NCBI GenBank assembly: GCA_963575745.1
Contig: CAUYUJ010022436.1
Location: 1 to 62,500, forward strand
Source of the DNA: Prorocentrum cordatum
Lineage: Eukaryota; Sar; Dinophyceae; Prorocentrales; Prorocentraceae
Reading direction: 5' to 3'
DNA: 62,500 bases
Made by a program: the position numbers and the translations under genes. The notes below the pieces were generated by a model, which was given only the letters and a program-made list of their open reading frames with translations, had not been told where the DNA came from and ran no database searches. The stretch's first letter is position 1, and each line of letters begins with the position of its first letter. Shown piece by piece: positions 45,037 to 55,347 of this stretch.

Positions 45037-46384
45037 CACCTCGCAAGCTCTTCGGCAACGATGAGCTAGAAGAATTCCGCGGGGTGCCGCTAGTAACTCG
45101 TAGAGCTTCCCTCAGCTAGTTGCTGGGAGCTTAGTGGGGCGCTGGAGAGCTAGTTGGCAAGAAAAATCTCGACAGAGCTTTTGGTGACTTCTGGTCGGTT
45201 GAAAATTTTGTTCTCGAAATTCAACTATTCGTTAGAGCTCTAGTACCTGTTCCCGTGATATTCGATCTTATTCCCGCGCCGTCTGAATCTCAGCTCGGTC
45301 GGGTAGATATTACTGCCAAAAAGCATCTGCTGCCCGATCTAGGTCCGTGAAACTATTCGTATTGTTCGAGTCATCTTGAGAGGTGCTGTCGGTTTTCTGT
45401 ACTTAACTCGGGCTGTAGAGAGGCTACAGGGCTGGTAATCGCAGGAACCGATTCGAAGACATCAGACGCTTCGGCTGTCGCATGTAGAGGTCTGAAATCG
45501 GTCTGCTACTCGAGCTAGGTCTGCAAAACTATTCATATCGCTCGGATCATCTCGACAGGAACTCTCGGTTTTCTGTACTTAACTCGAGCTCTAGAGCACC
45601 TACAGAGCTGAGGCGCACAGACACCGATGCAGAATAAGCAGGCGCGTTCGTCTGTTGCATCCAGAGCTCTGAACTCGGTCTGCTACTCGAGCTAGGTCTG
45701 CGATGCTATTCGTATCATTCGAGTCATCTTGAAAGGTGCTGTCCGTTTTCGCACGTAACTCGAGCTGTAGGAGAGCCACAGAGCTCATACGCACAGAAAC
45801 TGATTCGGAATCATCAGGCCCGTTCGTCTCTTGCATCCAGAGGTCTGAAATGGGTTTGCTACTCGGGTTAGGTCCGCAAAACCATCCGTAGTCTACGAGT
45901 CATCTAGATGTTGTCCATTTTCTGTATTGATTTCGGGCTGTAGGAGAGCTAGAGAGCTGGTACGCAGAGAAACTGATGCAGAAGCATTGGGAGCGTTCGT
46001 CTGTTGCATCGAGAGGTCTGAACTCGGTCTGCCACCCGAGCTAGGTTCACAGAACTACTCGTATTCGACCGACATTTTTTTTTCCAAATGATGGTGAATT
46101 TCTTCACTGAGCTCTTCGGCCACAAAATCAGAAGGACATCATGAGGCGAAGGATCTAGACGCTTGTTTTGGGTCTGTTGTGAGCGCAAACGCCAAACACG
46201 GGTTCGTACTCTTCTATTTCCTCCCTAATGGTACTTTCTACACGCTATGAGCTATAGAACTGTTCAGCACAGCAATTGGATATCACTAGACTGAGATCAG
46301 TCTGCTATGAGCGCTCTGGCTGAAAAACTATTCGTTCTCTGCTAATTCTCTGGATATAATATATGGTCAGGAAGCTCTACGAGT
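45037..46384 (+). repeat. M2 cap, M1 cap and M1 module, interrupted by LINE-B
   Basis: M2-type cap 45037-45094, M1 cap 45095-45154, head, about five sub-repeats and the variant tail. The 3' inverted repeat GGAAGCTCTACGAGT (46370-46384) is intact, but the hairpin's left arm is missing where LINE-B starts. Confidence 0.7.
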
Positions 46385-48799
46385 TTGCATTGGAACTCAG
46401 TGAGGCTCTGTCTTTCACTATTGGCACCCTGGGCCTCCAGTTGGCCAACACCTTCAACCCTACGAGGCTCCCTACTTGGCGCTCTGCTAAATGGGCTCAC
46501 TACAGGCACCTACCTCAAGAACAGCAGTACTCTCACGTCTACGACTACATAGGTGTACCTTCGTCTTGGGGAGCTCCGGAGGTCTCCGTCTTGTGGCCAC
46601 AGCCGGGGGCAGCACATATGTCTGGGAGCTCGGCCTCGAGCTTTTGGAGTGATCATGGTCTGTTACACTTGCGTATCCCTGCTCGTGTCTTGCCTCGTCG
46701 AGTTGTGCGTCCCAATCCTGTCCGCAACACACGTTGGCACGTTCAGTCTCATCGTGTACCTCTTTTGCGCTATGCGGTTGATGCAGCCCTGGTGTCTGGC
46801 AACAGCCAGACAGAACAGACCGATTGGAGTGGACATACGGGTCTCTCGCCCACGGAGCTAGGTGACAAGATTCGACAGCCTTGCGAGGAAATCGGCGAGG
46901 TCCCCACCAAAGCCGACCTCACCCCGAAAGTTTCTGAGCAGTATGTTGCCGCTCGGGAGGCTGCACTTGAGATGAGGAGAAAGAGAAATAAGGGTGAATG
47001 CACGGAGGAGGAGTTCAAGAAGGCGAGGAGGAGGTACAGATATGAGAGGAGGAAGCATGGGAGGAATATCTTGGAGTATGAGTTCCGTCCAGGTCTACAG
47101 CATCGAACATACCTTAAGACGCTCAAAGTTGAGGGAGTGCACACTTGGGACAAGTCTAAGTGGGAGAAGGCCCTCAGAGCGCACGGCTTGGCCATGTACA
47201 CTGATGAACATGAGCGTGCACGCACAAACAGTAAGCTTGAGGAGATGAGGAAGAGGTTGCAGGAGGTGAATCTGCAGGAGTACCAGCCTATCGATATCGG
47301 CCTGCATGCGTGCTAGGTCTCGTCTTCGTTCAGGAAAGGCCGTAGGTAAGGACAACATCAGCGTCTCCATGCTTAAGCACATCCCTTGGTCAGGTTGCCT
47401 TCAAGTCTTGCGGTGCTTTCAGCAGCTGTTTATGCGCGAGTATTGCACACCCACAGCATGGCGCCATATATGTATACAGCTGATGCCGAAGTCTGTGAAG
47501 ACTTGCGAATTCAATGACGCACGAGCTTTATCATTATTATCTTGCCTGTCAAAATGGTATATGTCATGTCTCACCTTGTTGGCCGTGGACCATCTCAAAC
47601 GGAGTGTTGCCCCCGAGGTCATGCTCTTCGGGTTTGTTGCTGGAAGACGGACACACGAGATTACAGGTGGTTTGAAGAGAGTTGCTCAGCACGCGACGGA
47701 ATGGGGTAAGTCACATTGTATGCACACGGCGAGCTTAGACGTGTATCGTGCTTTTGATAACGTACAGGTGGCCGACGTTGCTGACTGCCTGGAGGAGTTG
47801 AGGTTTCCACCTGAACTTAGTTATGCGCTCATGGATGGCCTAGCTGAGAACAGGGCCGATTTATCCTTCCAGCAGGTGGACGTCTCGGACATAGCTTGGG
47901 ATAGTTGTATCCGCACAGGTAGTGTTGAGGCTCCGCTCTTTTGGCTGTGTGAGAGTGTGCTCATGTTCCGTTCTGTGGTCTTGAGTTGGCAGGAGCGGGG
48001 GATGGGAGTGCAGTTGACGCAGCAGGCAGGGACTCGTCATCTTACACATGCGATTTGGGCCGACAATGTTCTGTTGTGTGCCAGAGATCAGAGCGAGTTG
48101 ACGACCATGATTGCGGAGATCAGTGTCCCACTTTATCACAGAAAGTGCAGATGGAAACCGAGTAGCTTGCAGTTTATTCGCTTTGGCTATGATGAGCCTG
48201 GGACTGAGAGTTTGGATGTCTCTTTTGCTTTGCCGAATTCCCAGGACAAGCGTCAGAGAGTGACTATAACGTTGCAGCAGACAGATCGTTTGGAAATACT
48301 TGGCACGATTCTTGAAAACAGCATGCGACAACATGAGGACTTGAATCATCGGGTTTCTCTCGCTCAAAAGGCGTTTTGACAAGATAAGAAGTATTACATG
48401 TGCCAGGGTATTAAGTTGAAGAAACGATTGCTGCGATACGACTCACGTGTAAGAAGCCGATTATTGTTTGCAGTGGAAGGGATGACAGCTGACAAAAATG
48501 CTATTGAATCGATTCATGCGTTTGAAGGCCGCTTACTTTCGAAGATGGTATGGAGACGGAAACGTGACACCGAGAGTTGGCCACAGTTTTTTTTTCAGAG
48601 CGTGTACTTGACGGGGCGGAAAGCACTCAGGACAGCTCAGATGCCGAGTGCGGTTCAGCTCTTTCTTTTCAAACAGTGGAGTTGGGCAAAGGATGTGGCG
48701 ACGACAACTGCTCAAAACGGGATCCGCCAAGTTGATGACGCCCAGCCTACACTTGATCCAATGGAAATGGGTGGTGCAGTGTCTCTTGATATGGATGGG

Positions 48800-48934
48800 A
48801 TGTCTCAGAATGCGGGTGCTACTGTACCGATTACCACGGACTTGATGTCTCAGAATGCGGGCGCGGTCGTACCGATTACCACGGGTTCGATGTCTTTGAA
48901 TGCGGGTGCTGCTGTACCGATTACCAGAGATCTG
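48800..48934 (+). repeat. In-frame 45-bp minisatellite in LINE-B ORF2
   Basis: Three 45-bp units (48800, 48845, 48890), each encoding 15 residues of the form MSQNAGAxVPITTxx. They lie in the linker between RT and RNase H and are absent from LINE-A. Confidence 0.85.
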
Positions 48935-49589
48935 AAACGACGGAGGGTGACTGTTATTGTGGCCCCTGTCCTTACTGCCCGAGGGGACCTCACCGTGGCT
49001 CTGCCAGAGGGTCAGGAGAACAGCGCCACGAGTCAGAACCGACGACGGCTTATCTCTCAGGCGTCCCGTGCTGCTGCCAAAAGGAGCAAGACTGCTCCCA
49101 CGTCATCAACGCCATCATCATCATCGGCCCCTACACCAGCGCCAGCAGCCATGCGAAGAAGGTTTCGAAGTGATATGGTGGGGGCGAGTGCGGATGACCC
49201 TTTCTTGCAGGCTCGTTACACGATGATGCATGCCGCCAGCCCGTGGACACAGCAGATGGATGCCGTTATCCGCACCTATAACTCGCAGGAAGCACGATCC
49301 TTTACACGTCGAAGGGAAGGTGGAAAAACGGTGGGACTTCGTCCGTGGGGCTTGCCATTTGGAACGGTGGGTGGAGATGCTTGGTATGATACTCTTGAGT
49401 GGACTCAGGCAGGGTGGAGATGTTTTATCCGTACGTTGCTTTCGGAATGGGACCTACAACATGTTTTAGAATATGTTCACCTGCCTGAACCAAAACCCTG
49501 GAGGCCGAAAAACGACGAGGAGGAGGTGGAGGGGACGGAGGCGAGAAATAATGATATTGCAAAGCGGCTCGCCTTTAACTACGAGAATG

Positions 49590-50130
49590 CCAGCGTCTGG
49601 AACTACGAGGCTGAAGGGATTCCCGTCGAGCTCTGTGGTGACTCCCAGGTGGTAGTGAACTGGCTTGTGGGACAATATGTATGTACGACGGAAGTATATT
49701 GTGAGACCATTGCACACATTCAAAGTATATTATACAGATTACACTTGAACTACCGCGTGAATCTGAGGCCGCCGTCTTGGGGTTTAGATCCTTGGAAGTG
49801 GTTTTATCGTGAGGGAAACGAGCGTGCTGATGCTGAAACTTGGAAGGCCCGCACGGGCCAGAACCATCGTACTTTCGACCCGTGCATTCATACTCTCAGA
49901 AGGGAACAAATAAAGGGGATTCGCGGCTACTTCGATGGTGGTCGTTCCTCCCACGGTGTTGGCATTGGTTGGGTTATTGACTTATTCGTGCTCCCCCTCC
50001 CTGCTCTTCAACACTCTCAAGGCTCTTGGCTATTCAACATAGCCTCCGAGGCTGCCGCCATCCCGCCGACCTGCACGGTTAGTCAAGCTGAGCTCTTGGC
50101 CAGCAAGCGCCTCGCTGAAGGTGTCGAGCA
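49590..50130 (+). other. RNase H domain, circularly permuted order (LINE-B)
   Basis: Order in one uninterrupted frame: VELCGDSQVVVNWLVGQY (Asp 49640); RPPSWGLDPWKWFYREGNER followed by AD (Asp 49829); RGYFDGGRSSHGVGIGWVI (Asp 49934); TVSQAELLASKRLAEGV (Glu 50090). In RNase HI folds the DGG strand and AELL helix precede DSQ and ERAD. All four catalytic acids are present here, but the C-terminal half comes first. The frame stops 24 codons after the Glu, so no second DSQ follows, and no DGG motif lies upstream. Confidence 0.8.
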
Positions 50131-50207
50131 CCTGCTGCTCCTCTGCTGCGGACCTGAATCCTGAGCGGGGGCTCCTTTGTCCCTGTGGGCTCCGAGCAAA
50201 GCAAAAA

Positions 50208-50293
50208 GAAGGTTGACGGTTTACCGCCGGCGCCCAGTTGACCCAGCCGGCCCGGGCGGACAATGTGTGACACTTGGTTCGGTTTTTCGGAGA
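50208..50293 (+). repeat. Right part of the LINE-B target hairpin and M2 head remnant
   Basis: 50208-50237: AAGGTTGACGG and TTTACCGCCGG, ending CGCCCAGT (class I). An M2-like head (GACCCAGCCGGCCCGGGCGG) runs to the next D module. Confidence 0.7.
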
Positions 50294-50493
50294 TTCCCGG
50301 GGAGCTCTCTGAGAGCTAGAGAGTTTTAGATTAGAAGCCGGACGGTGGTGGTGCCCGCCAGGAGCTCCTCACGGCGCTCCACGTCCGCCGCAGCGCCTCG
50401 CCCGAGCCGGCAGCTGGTTCTGGGGCTCTTTCCACGTGCCTGCACGCGTGCAGGCACGCGTGGAAGCGTTCCTGGCAGCGCTTCAGAGTCGCC
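50294..50493 (+). repeat. D module 5
   Basis: Fifth D copy, 14 kb from the others. The palindrome at 50431-50464 has lost two bases in its left arm. It starts CCCGGGGAGCTCTCTGAG and ends near GCGCTTCAGAG. Confidence 0.65.
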
Positions 50494-50996
50494 TACTGTA
50501 TCGAGACGTCTGAACTACCAGAGTGTTGTCTTCTTCTTCTTCCTTCTGTTGCTTTTAATGTTTATTTTCTGTATTCAATTCCAGCAGTGTGTAGGCTAGA
50601 TACGGAGCTCAGATACGCCACTCGACAGAACATGCTGAGACGCGCTAGGTGAGAGCATTCAGACGGCTTGAGATCCGTCTGCTACCAGTGCTGTGATTAC
50701 ACAACTTCTGCGCTCTTCAAATTTTAGACAGGTGGTCTCAAACAATTTCGAGCTGTAAGCAAGCTACTGGGCTGGGAAGCAGACTGTTCGAATGGGAATG
50801 ATGACGAGCGCTAGTCTGCACTATCGAGACGGACTCGAGCTGTGGACAAGGAGCTGTGAAACACATTTCTGTGAAACTGCACCCCGCGCGCGCGGAGTGC
50901 GAGATTGCTGGGCTCGCATGCCATCTGTATATCGCAAGGCGGCTCTACGAGCTCCCGGGGGTAACCACGGTTCACGGCTTACCGCTGGCTTCCAGT
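50494..50996 (+). repeat. M3 module, 5'-truncated
   Basis: Diverged relative of M1, with sub-repeats built on AGCTGTAGGCAAGCTAC. The last 240 bp (50757-50996) recur at 52124-52366. Hairpin unit 50939-50996 is weakened: GGGGGTAACC and GGCTTACCGCT, ending TTCCAGT. Confidence 0.6.
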
Positions 50997-52366
50997 TCTG
51001 GCGCGCTGGCAGGCTAGTTGGTCCGAAAAATCCCGACGGATGATTTGCGTATTTTCGCTTTTTAAAATCAGTTTCTCGAAATTTGAATATTTGCCCCCCA
51101 TCTTCGATCTTATCCTGCTCGCCATCTTGATCTCAGGTCGACCAGGTGAAAATTAGTATCAAAGAGCACTCAGGCGGGATCGGGCGTTTAGTGTCCTCTT
51201 GGCAGGTGTTGTCGGTTTTCTTGACTTAACTCGAGCTGTAGAGAAGCTGCAGAGCTGTTCGGCACGGCAAGCGAAAGACAATCACCAGGGGCACTAGTCG
51301 AAATTTTTCTAGATGCCCGATATCGGTCTGCTTTCAGATCTGGGGCCGAAGAACTGTTCGTGCCCCGCAAATTTTCCAAGGGATGATGCAAGTTCTCTCT
51401 ACTTTCTTCGAGCTATAGGCTGGCTATGCAGCTGAGAAGCATTTTTCGAAAAAGAAAGCCATTATGCTCATTCGGCTACGGTATCGAGACGTCTGAATCC
51501 GGCCTGCAATCGTAGCTGCGACTGAAAACTGTTCGCACTGTAAATCTGTTTCTAGAGATGATGTGTGTTTTCCCAATTGAATTCGAGGTTTTTGCCAGCT
51601 ACGAAGCTGAGACGCACGGCAATCGACAGGGAATGCTGAGAAGCGCAAGTCTAAAGTATCTAGAAGCCTCAGATCGATCTGCTACCAGAGCTGCGGGCTA
51701 ATACTTAGTTGCGCCCTTTCATTTGTATGGGAGACGGTGTGAGATTTCTGTATTTAATTCGATGTATAGGCAAGCTAGGGTACTGGGAAGCACACCGCTG
51801 AACAGGGAATCATGAGACGCAGTCTTCCACAGTATCGGGGCGTCTAAGATTGGTCAGTTACCAGAGTTGCAACTGAACAGCTTGCACCCTATATGGTTTT
51901 GCCAGGGATGATGTGCTTTTCTGTACATATTAATTCGAGCTGTAGGCTAGCTACGGAGCTGAGAGATACACCAATCGACAGGAAATGCTGAGACGCGCTA
52001 GTTGAAAGCATTCAGACGGCCGAGATCGGTCTGCTACCAGAACTGCGACTGACAAATTATTTACGCTCTGCAAATTTTAGATAGGCGGTGTTGTCTTCTC
52101 TACTTAGTTCGAGCTGTAGGCAAGCTACTGAGCTCGGAAGCAGACTGTTCGAATGGGAATGATCACGAGCGCTAGTCTGCAGTATCGAGACGAACTCGAG
52201 CTGTGGACAAGCAAGGAGCTGTCAATCACATTTCTTTGAGATCACACCCTCGCGCGCGCGCGGAAAACGAGATTGCCGCGCTCGCATGCCATTCATGTAA
52301 ATCGAGAGGAAGCTGTATGAGTTCCCGGCGGTAACCGTGGTTGACGGCTTACCGCCAGCTTCCAGT
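50997..52366 (+). repeat. M3 module
   Basis: Cap right half (GCGCGCTGGCAGGCTAGTTGG), an M1-like head to about 51200, then about five diverged sub-repeats. A CG run at 52252-52261 lies close to the end. Hairpin unit 52308-52366: GGCGGTAACC and GGCTTACCGCC, ending TTCCAGT. Confidence 0.65.
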
Positions 52367-52814
52367 ATCTAGATGCCTGAGATCGGTCTGCTACCAGAGC
52401 TGGGACTAAACAATTATTCGTACTGTGCTAAATAGTTAAGAGGTGTTGTTAGTTTTCTCTACTCTATTCGAGCTGTAGGCTGGTTATGGAGCTGAGAAGC
52501 ACTTTTCGAAACAGAAAGTCATCAGACACATTCGCCTACGGTATCGAAGCGCCTCAATTCGGCCTGCAACCGTAGCTGCCACTGAAAAACTGGTCGCATT
52601 GCAATATTTGACAATATCTGATGTGTGTTTCATCAAGTGGATGACTCGTGGGGCTTCCCAAATAGCGAAGCTAGACGGTAATTCCCGCGCGCTGGCGGGC
52701 TAGCTGGCCCGAAACATCTCGACGGTAGTTCTAGTTTTTGGCAGATTCAAAATAATTCTTTCGAAATTCAACAAGGCGTTAGAGTTCTAGTATCTCCCCC
52801 CTTATTCGATCTTG
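52367..52814 (+). repeat. M3 fragment, last cap and head of the array
   Basis: Two M3 sub-repeats, then a diverged cap (about 52645-52711, GACTCGTGGGGCTTCC) and an M1-like head that breaks off at the GGA-rich DNA. This is the right edge of the module array. Confidence 0.6.
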
Positions 52815-52867
52815 GAGGAGGAGGGGGAGGGGGCGGAGTAGGAGGAGGAGTAGGAGTAGGAGTAGGA
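52815..52867 (+). repeat. GGA/GTA-rich short repeat
   Basis: GGAGGAGGAGGGGGAGG passing into GGAGTAGGAGTA units. The same GGAGTA repeat separates the following satellite units. Confidence 0.8.
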
Positions 52868-53712
52868 GTCAAGCTAGCCAGCTCGAGCGAGTCAAGCATG
52901 GCATGCCCAGTCCCACCCGCCCTCCCACAACATAAGAAGCAAAGCTGGCACAACTGGGGGCCGAAGTCACACCGGCCAGCCGGTTTGGTACAGCTGATGC
53001 GGCCGCGATGGCGGTTGCCGACGGGAACTGGCGAGCGCGTGTTGAATGCCGCGCACGCATTGCCAGACGAGTCGAGAATGGCCCGGTACACCGCAGGAAG
53101 CCAGAGGTGGCCGGAGGAAGCCCGACGGTCTGACAGGACACCCCAAAGCATTTTTGTGAAAAAGCATTGGGTTTTTGATGTTTTTATGTTGAAATGCTTG
53201 CAAACACACGGTGTTCGGTAGGATTCTGACATGAACGCGCGAGTGTGCTCTTTGTGGTATTTTTTGCACAGGATTCGCGGCCTGGGTGCATGACAGAGCA
53301 TCGCGAGTGCACCGCGCGATGACGTGAAATCGCTGGATTTGACCGAATTCTTAAGATTCCTATGGTTTTCCTATGATTTCAGCAAGAGAGCCCGGGCGGG
53401 AAATTTGTACAATTTTTGTGAAAAAGCATTGGGTTTTTGATGTTTTTATGTTGAAATGCTTGCAAACACACGGTGTTCGGTAGGATTCTGACATGAACGC
53501 GCGCGTGTGCTCTTTGTGGTATTTTTTGCAATGGATTATCGCCGTGGACGACAGGACGTCCATGTCGAGAGGAAAAAATAAGAAAAATGTTGATTTTGTA
53601 TTGTTTTTTACAGGTTAGGATGGGACCACCCGGATGCGGCCCCTATCGGCCGGCCTGAGGGGGGAGTAGGAGTATATTCTAATAAGGAATAAGGATAGGA
53701 GTAGGAGTAGGA
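52868..53712 (+). repeat. 0.8-kb tandem unit, copy 1
   Basis: Starts GTCAAGCTAGCCAGCTCG and ends in GGATAGGAGTAGGAGTAG. A ~120-bp segment (TTTTTGTGAAAAAGCATTGG...TATTTTTTGCA) occurs twice inside, at about 53151-53270 and 53411-53530. The first half is open in two frames (minus 177 aa, plus 107 aa), with identical protein in all three copies. That follows from recent duplication and is not evidence of coding. Confidence 0.85.
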
Positions 53713-54516
53713 GTAGGAGTCAAGCTAGCCAGCTCGAGCGAGTCAAGCATGGCATGCCCAGTCCCACCCGCCCTCCCACAACATAAGAAGCAAAGCTGGC
53801 ACAACTGGGGGCCGAAGTCACACCGGCCAGCCGGTTTGGTACAGCTGATGCGGCCGCGATGGCGGTTGCCGACGGGAACTGGCGAGCGCGTGTTGAATGC
53901 CGCGCACGCATTGCCAGACGAGTCGAGAATGGCCCGGTACACCGCAGGAAGCCAGAGGTGGCCGGAGGAAGCCCGACGGTCTGACAGGACACCCCAAAGC
54001 ATTTTTGTGAAAAAGCATTGGGTTTTTGATGTTTTTATGTTGAAATGCTTGCAAACACACGGTGTTCGGTAGGATTCTGACATGAACGCGCGAGTGTGCT
54101 CTTTGTGGTATTTTTTGCACAGGATTCGCGGCCTGGGTGCATGACAGAGCATCGCGAGTGCACCGCGCGATGACGTGAAATCGCTGGATTTGACAGAATT
54201 CTTAAGATTCCTATGGTTTTCCTATGATTTCAGCAAGAGAGCCCGGGCGGGAAATTTGTACAATTTTTGTGAAAAAAAACATTTGGTTTTTGATGTTTTT
54301 ATGTTGAAATGCTTGCAAACACACGGTGTTCGGTAGGATTATGACATGAACGCGCGCGTGTGCTCTTTGTGGTATTTTTTGTAATGGATTATCGCCGTGG
54401 ACGACAGGACGTGTTTTTTAAAGGTTAGGATGGGACCACCCGGATGCGGCCCCTATCGGCCGGCCTGAGGGGGGAGTAGGAGTATATTCTAATAAGGAAT
54501 AAGGATAGGAGTAGGA
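53713..54516 (+). repeat. 0.8-kb tandem unit, copy 2
   Basis: Nearly identical to copy 1. It lacks about 43 bp after GACGACAGGACGT (near 54408) and has a longer A run (GTGAAAAAAAACATTTGG) in the second inner repeat. Confidence 0.85.
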
Positions 54517-55347
54517 GTCAAGCTAGCCAGCTCGAGCGAGTCAAGCATGGCATGCCCAGTCCCACCCGCCCTCCCACAACATAAGAAGCAAAGCTGGCAC
54601 AACTGGGGGCCGAAGTCACACCGGCCAGCCGGTTTGGTACAGCTGATGCGGCCGCGATGGCGGTTGCCGACGGGAACTGGCGAGCGCGTGTTGAATGCCG
54701 CGCACGCATTGCCAGACGAGTCGAGAATGGCCCGGTACACCGCAGGAAGCCAGAGGTGGCCGGAGGAAGCCCGACGGTCTGACAGGACACCCCAAAGCAT
54801 TTTTGTGAAAAAGCATTGGGTTTTTGATGTTTTTATGTTGAAATGCTTGCAAACACACGGTGTTCGGTAGGATTCTGACATGAACGCGCGAGTGTGCTCT
54901 TTGTGGTATTTTTTGCACAGGATTCGCGGCCTGGGTGCATGACAGAGCATCGCGAGTGCACCGCGCGATGACGTGAAATCGCTGGATTTGACCGAATTCT
55001 TAAGATTCCTATGGTTTTCCTATGATTTCAGCAAGAGAGCCCGGGCGGGAAATTTGTACAATTTTTGTGAAAAAAACATTGGGTTTTTGATGTTTTTATG
55101 TTGAAATGCTTGCAATCACACGGTGTTCGGTAGGATTCTGACATGAACGCGCGCGTGTGCTCTTTGTGGTATTTTTTGCAATGGATTATCGCCGTGGACG
55201 ACAGGACGTCCATGTCGAGAGGAAAAAATAAGAAAATGTTGATTTTGTATTGTTTTTTACAGGTTAGGATGGGACCACCCGGATGCGGCCCCTATCGGCC
55301 GGCCTGAGGGGGGAGTAGGAGTATATTCTAATAAGGAATAAGGATAG
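54517..55347 (+). repeat. 0.8-kb tandem unit, copy 3
   Basis: Nearly identical to copy 1, with the 43 bp present. It runs directly into the GGA tract via AATAAGGAATAAGGATAGG. Confidence 0.85.

Larger units (their letters stand above)
46385..50164 (+). pseudogene. LINE-B ORF2 (endonuclease C-term, RT, RNase H), nearly intact
   Basis: Endonuclease end: YIGVPSSW, then WSDHGLLHL (Asp-His at 46651-46656). A Lys/Arg/Glu-rich linker follows to about 47300. A frameshift near 47306 joins to the RT: SGKAVGKDNISVSMLK; IQLMPKSVKTCEFNDARALS; SLDVYRAFDNV (aspartates at 47738 and 47756); RTGSVEAPLFW; AIWADNVLLC (Asp 48062, Asn 48065). A single in-frame TGA at 48377-48379 separates the RT from a 588-codon stretch in the same frame: thumb (RYDSRVRSRLLFAVEGM), repeats, a basic segment (RRRLISQ...KRSKT, a possible nuclear signal shared with LINE-A) and RNase H. 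With only one shift and one stop, it is younger or less decayed than LINE-A. Natural stop at 50162-50164. Confidence 0.85.
46385..50207 (+). mobile_element. LINE-B, 5'-truncated relative of LINE-A
   Basis: 3.8-kb non-LTR element in the same orientation. It starts inside the endonuclease domain: no SL, ORF1 or endonuclease N-terminus. It continues through linker, RT, a longer low-complexity linker and the RNase H, with a 43-bp 3' UTR ending GCAAAAAG. It lies between GGAAGCTCTACGAGT and AAGGTTGACGG of a class I hairpin. It is clearly homologous to LINE-A but from a separate subfamily: sequence and 3' tails differ. Confidence 0.85.

Noticed and set aside
1-52814. Bacterial-type integron with attC sites
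   Set aside because: The hairpin lacks the attC core sequences, modules carry no genes, and no integrase is present. I keep only the analogy.
1-52814. Helitron tandem array
   Set aside because: A 3' hairpin and head-to-tail joins fit, and caps end CTAG before T. However, the main hairpins end CCCAG rather than CTRR, 5' starts are not constant, and no Rep/helicase is seen.
52768-53301. Minus-strand 177-codon frame in the 0.8-kb units as a gene
   Set aside because: Identical in three recent tandem copies, so conservation is uninformative. The frame runs into the GGAGTA repeat, and an overlapping plus frame is equally open.
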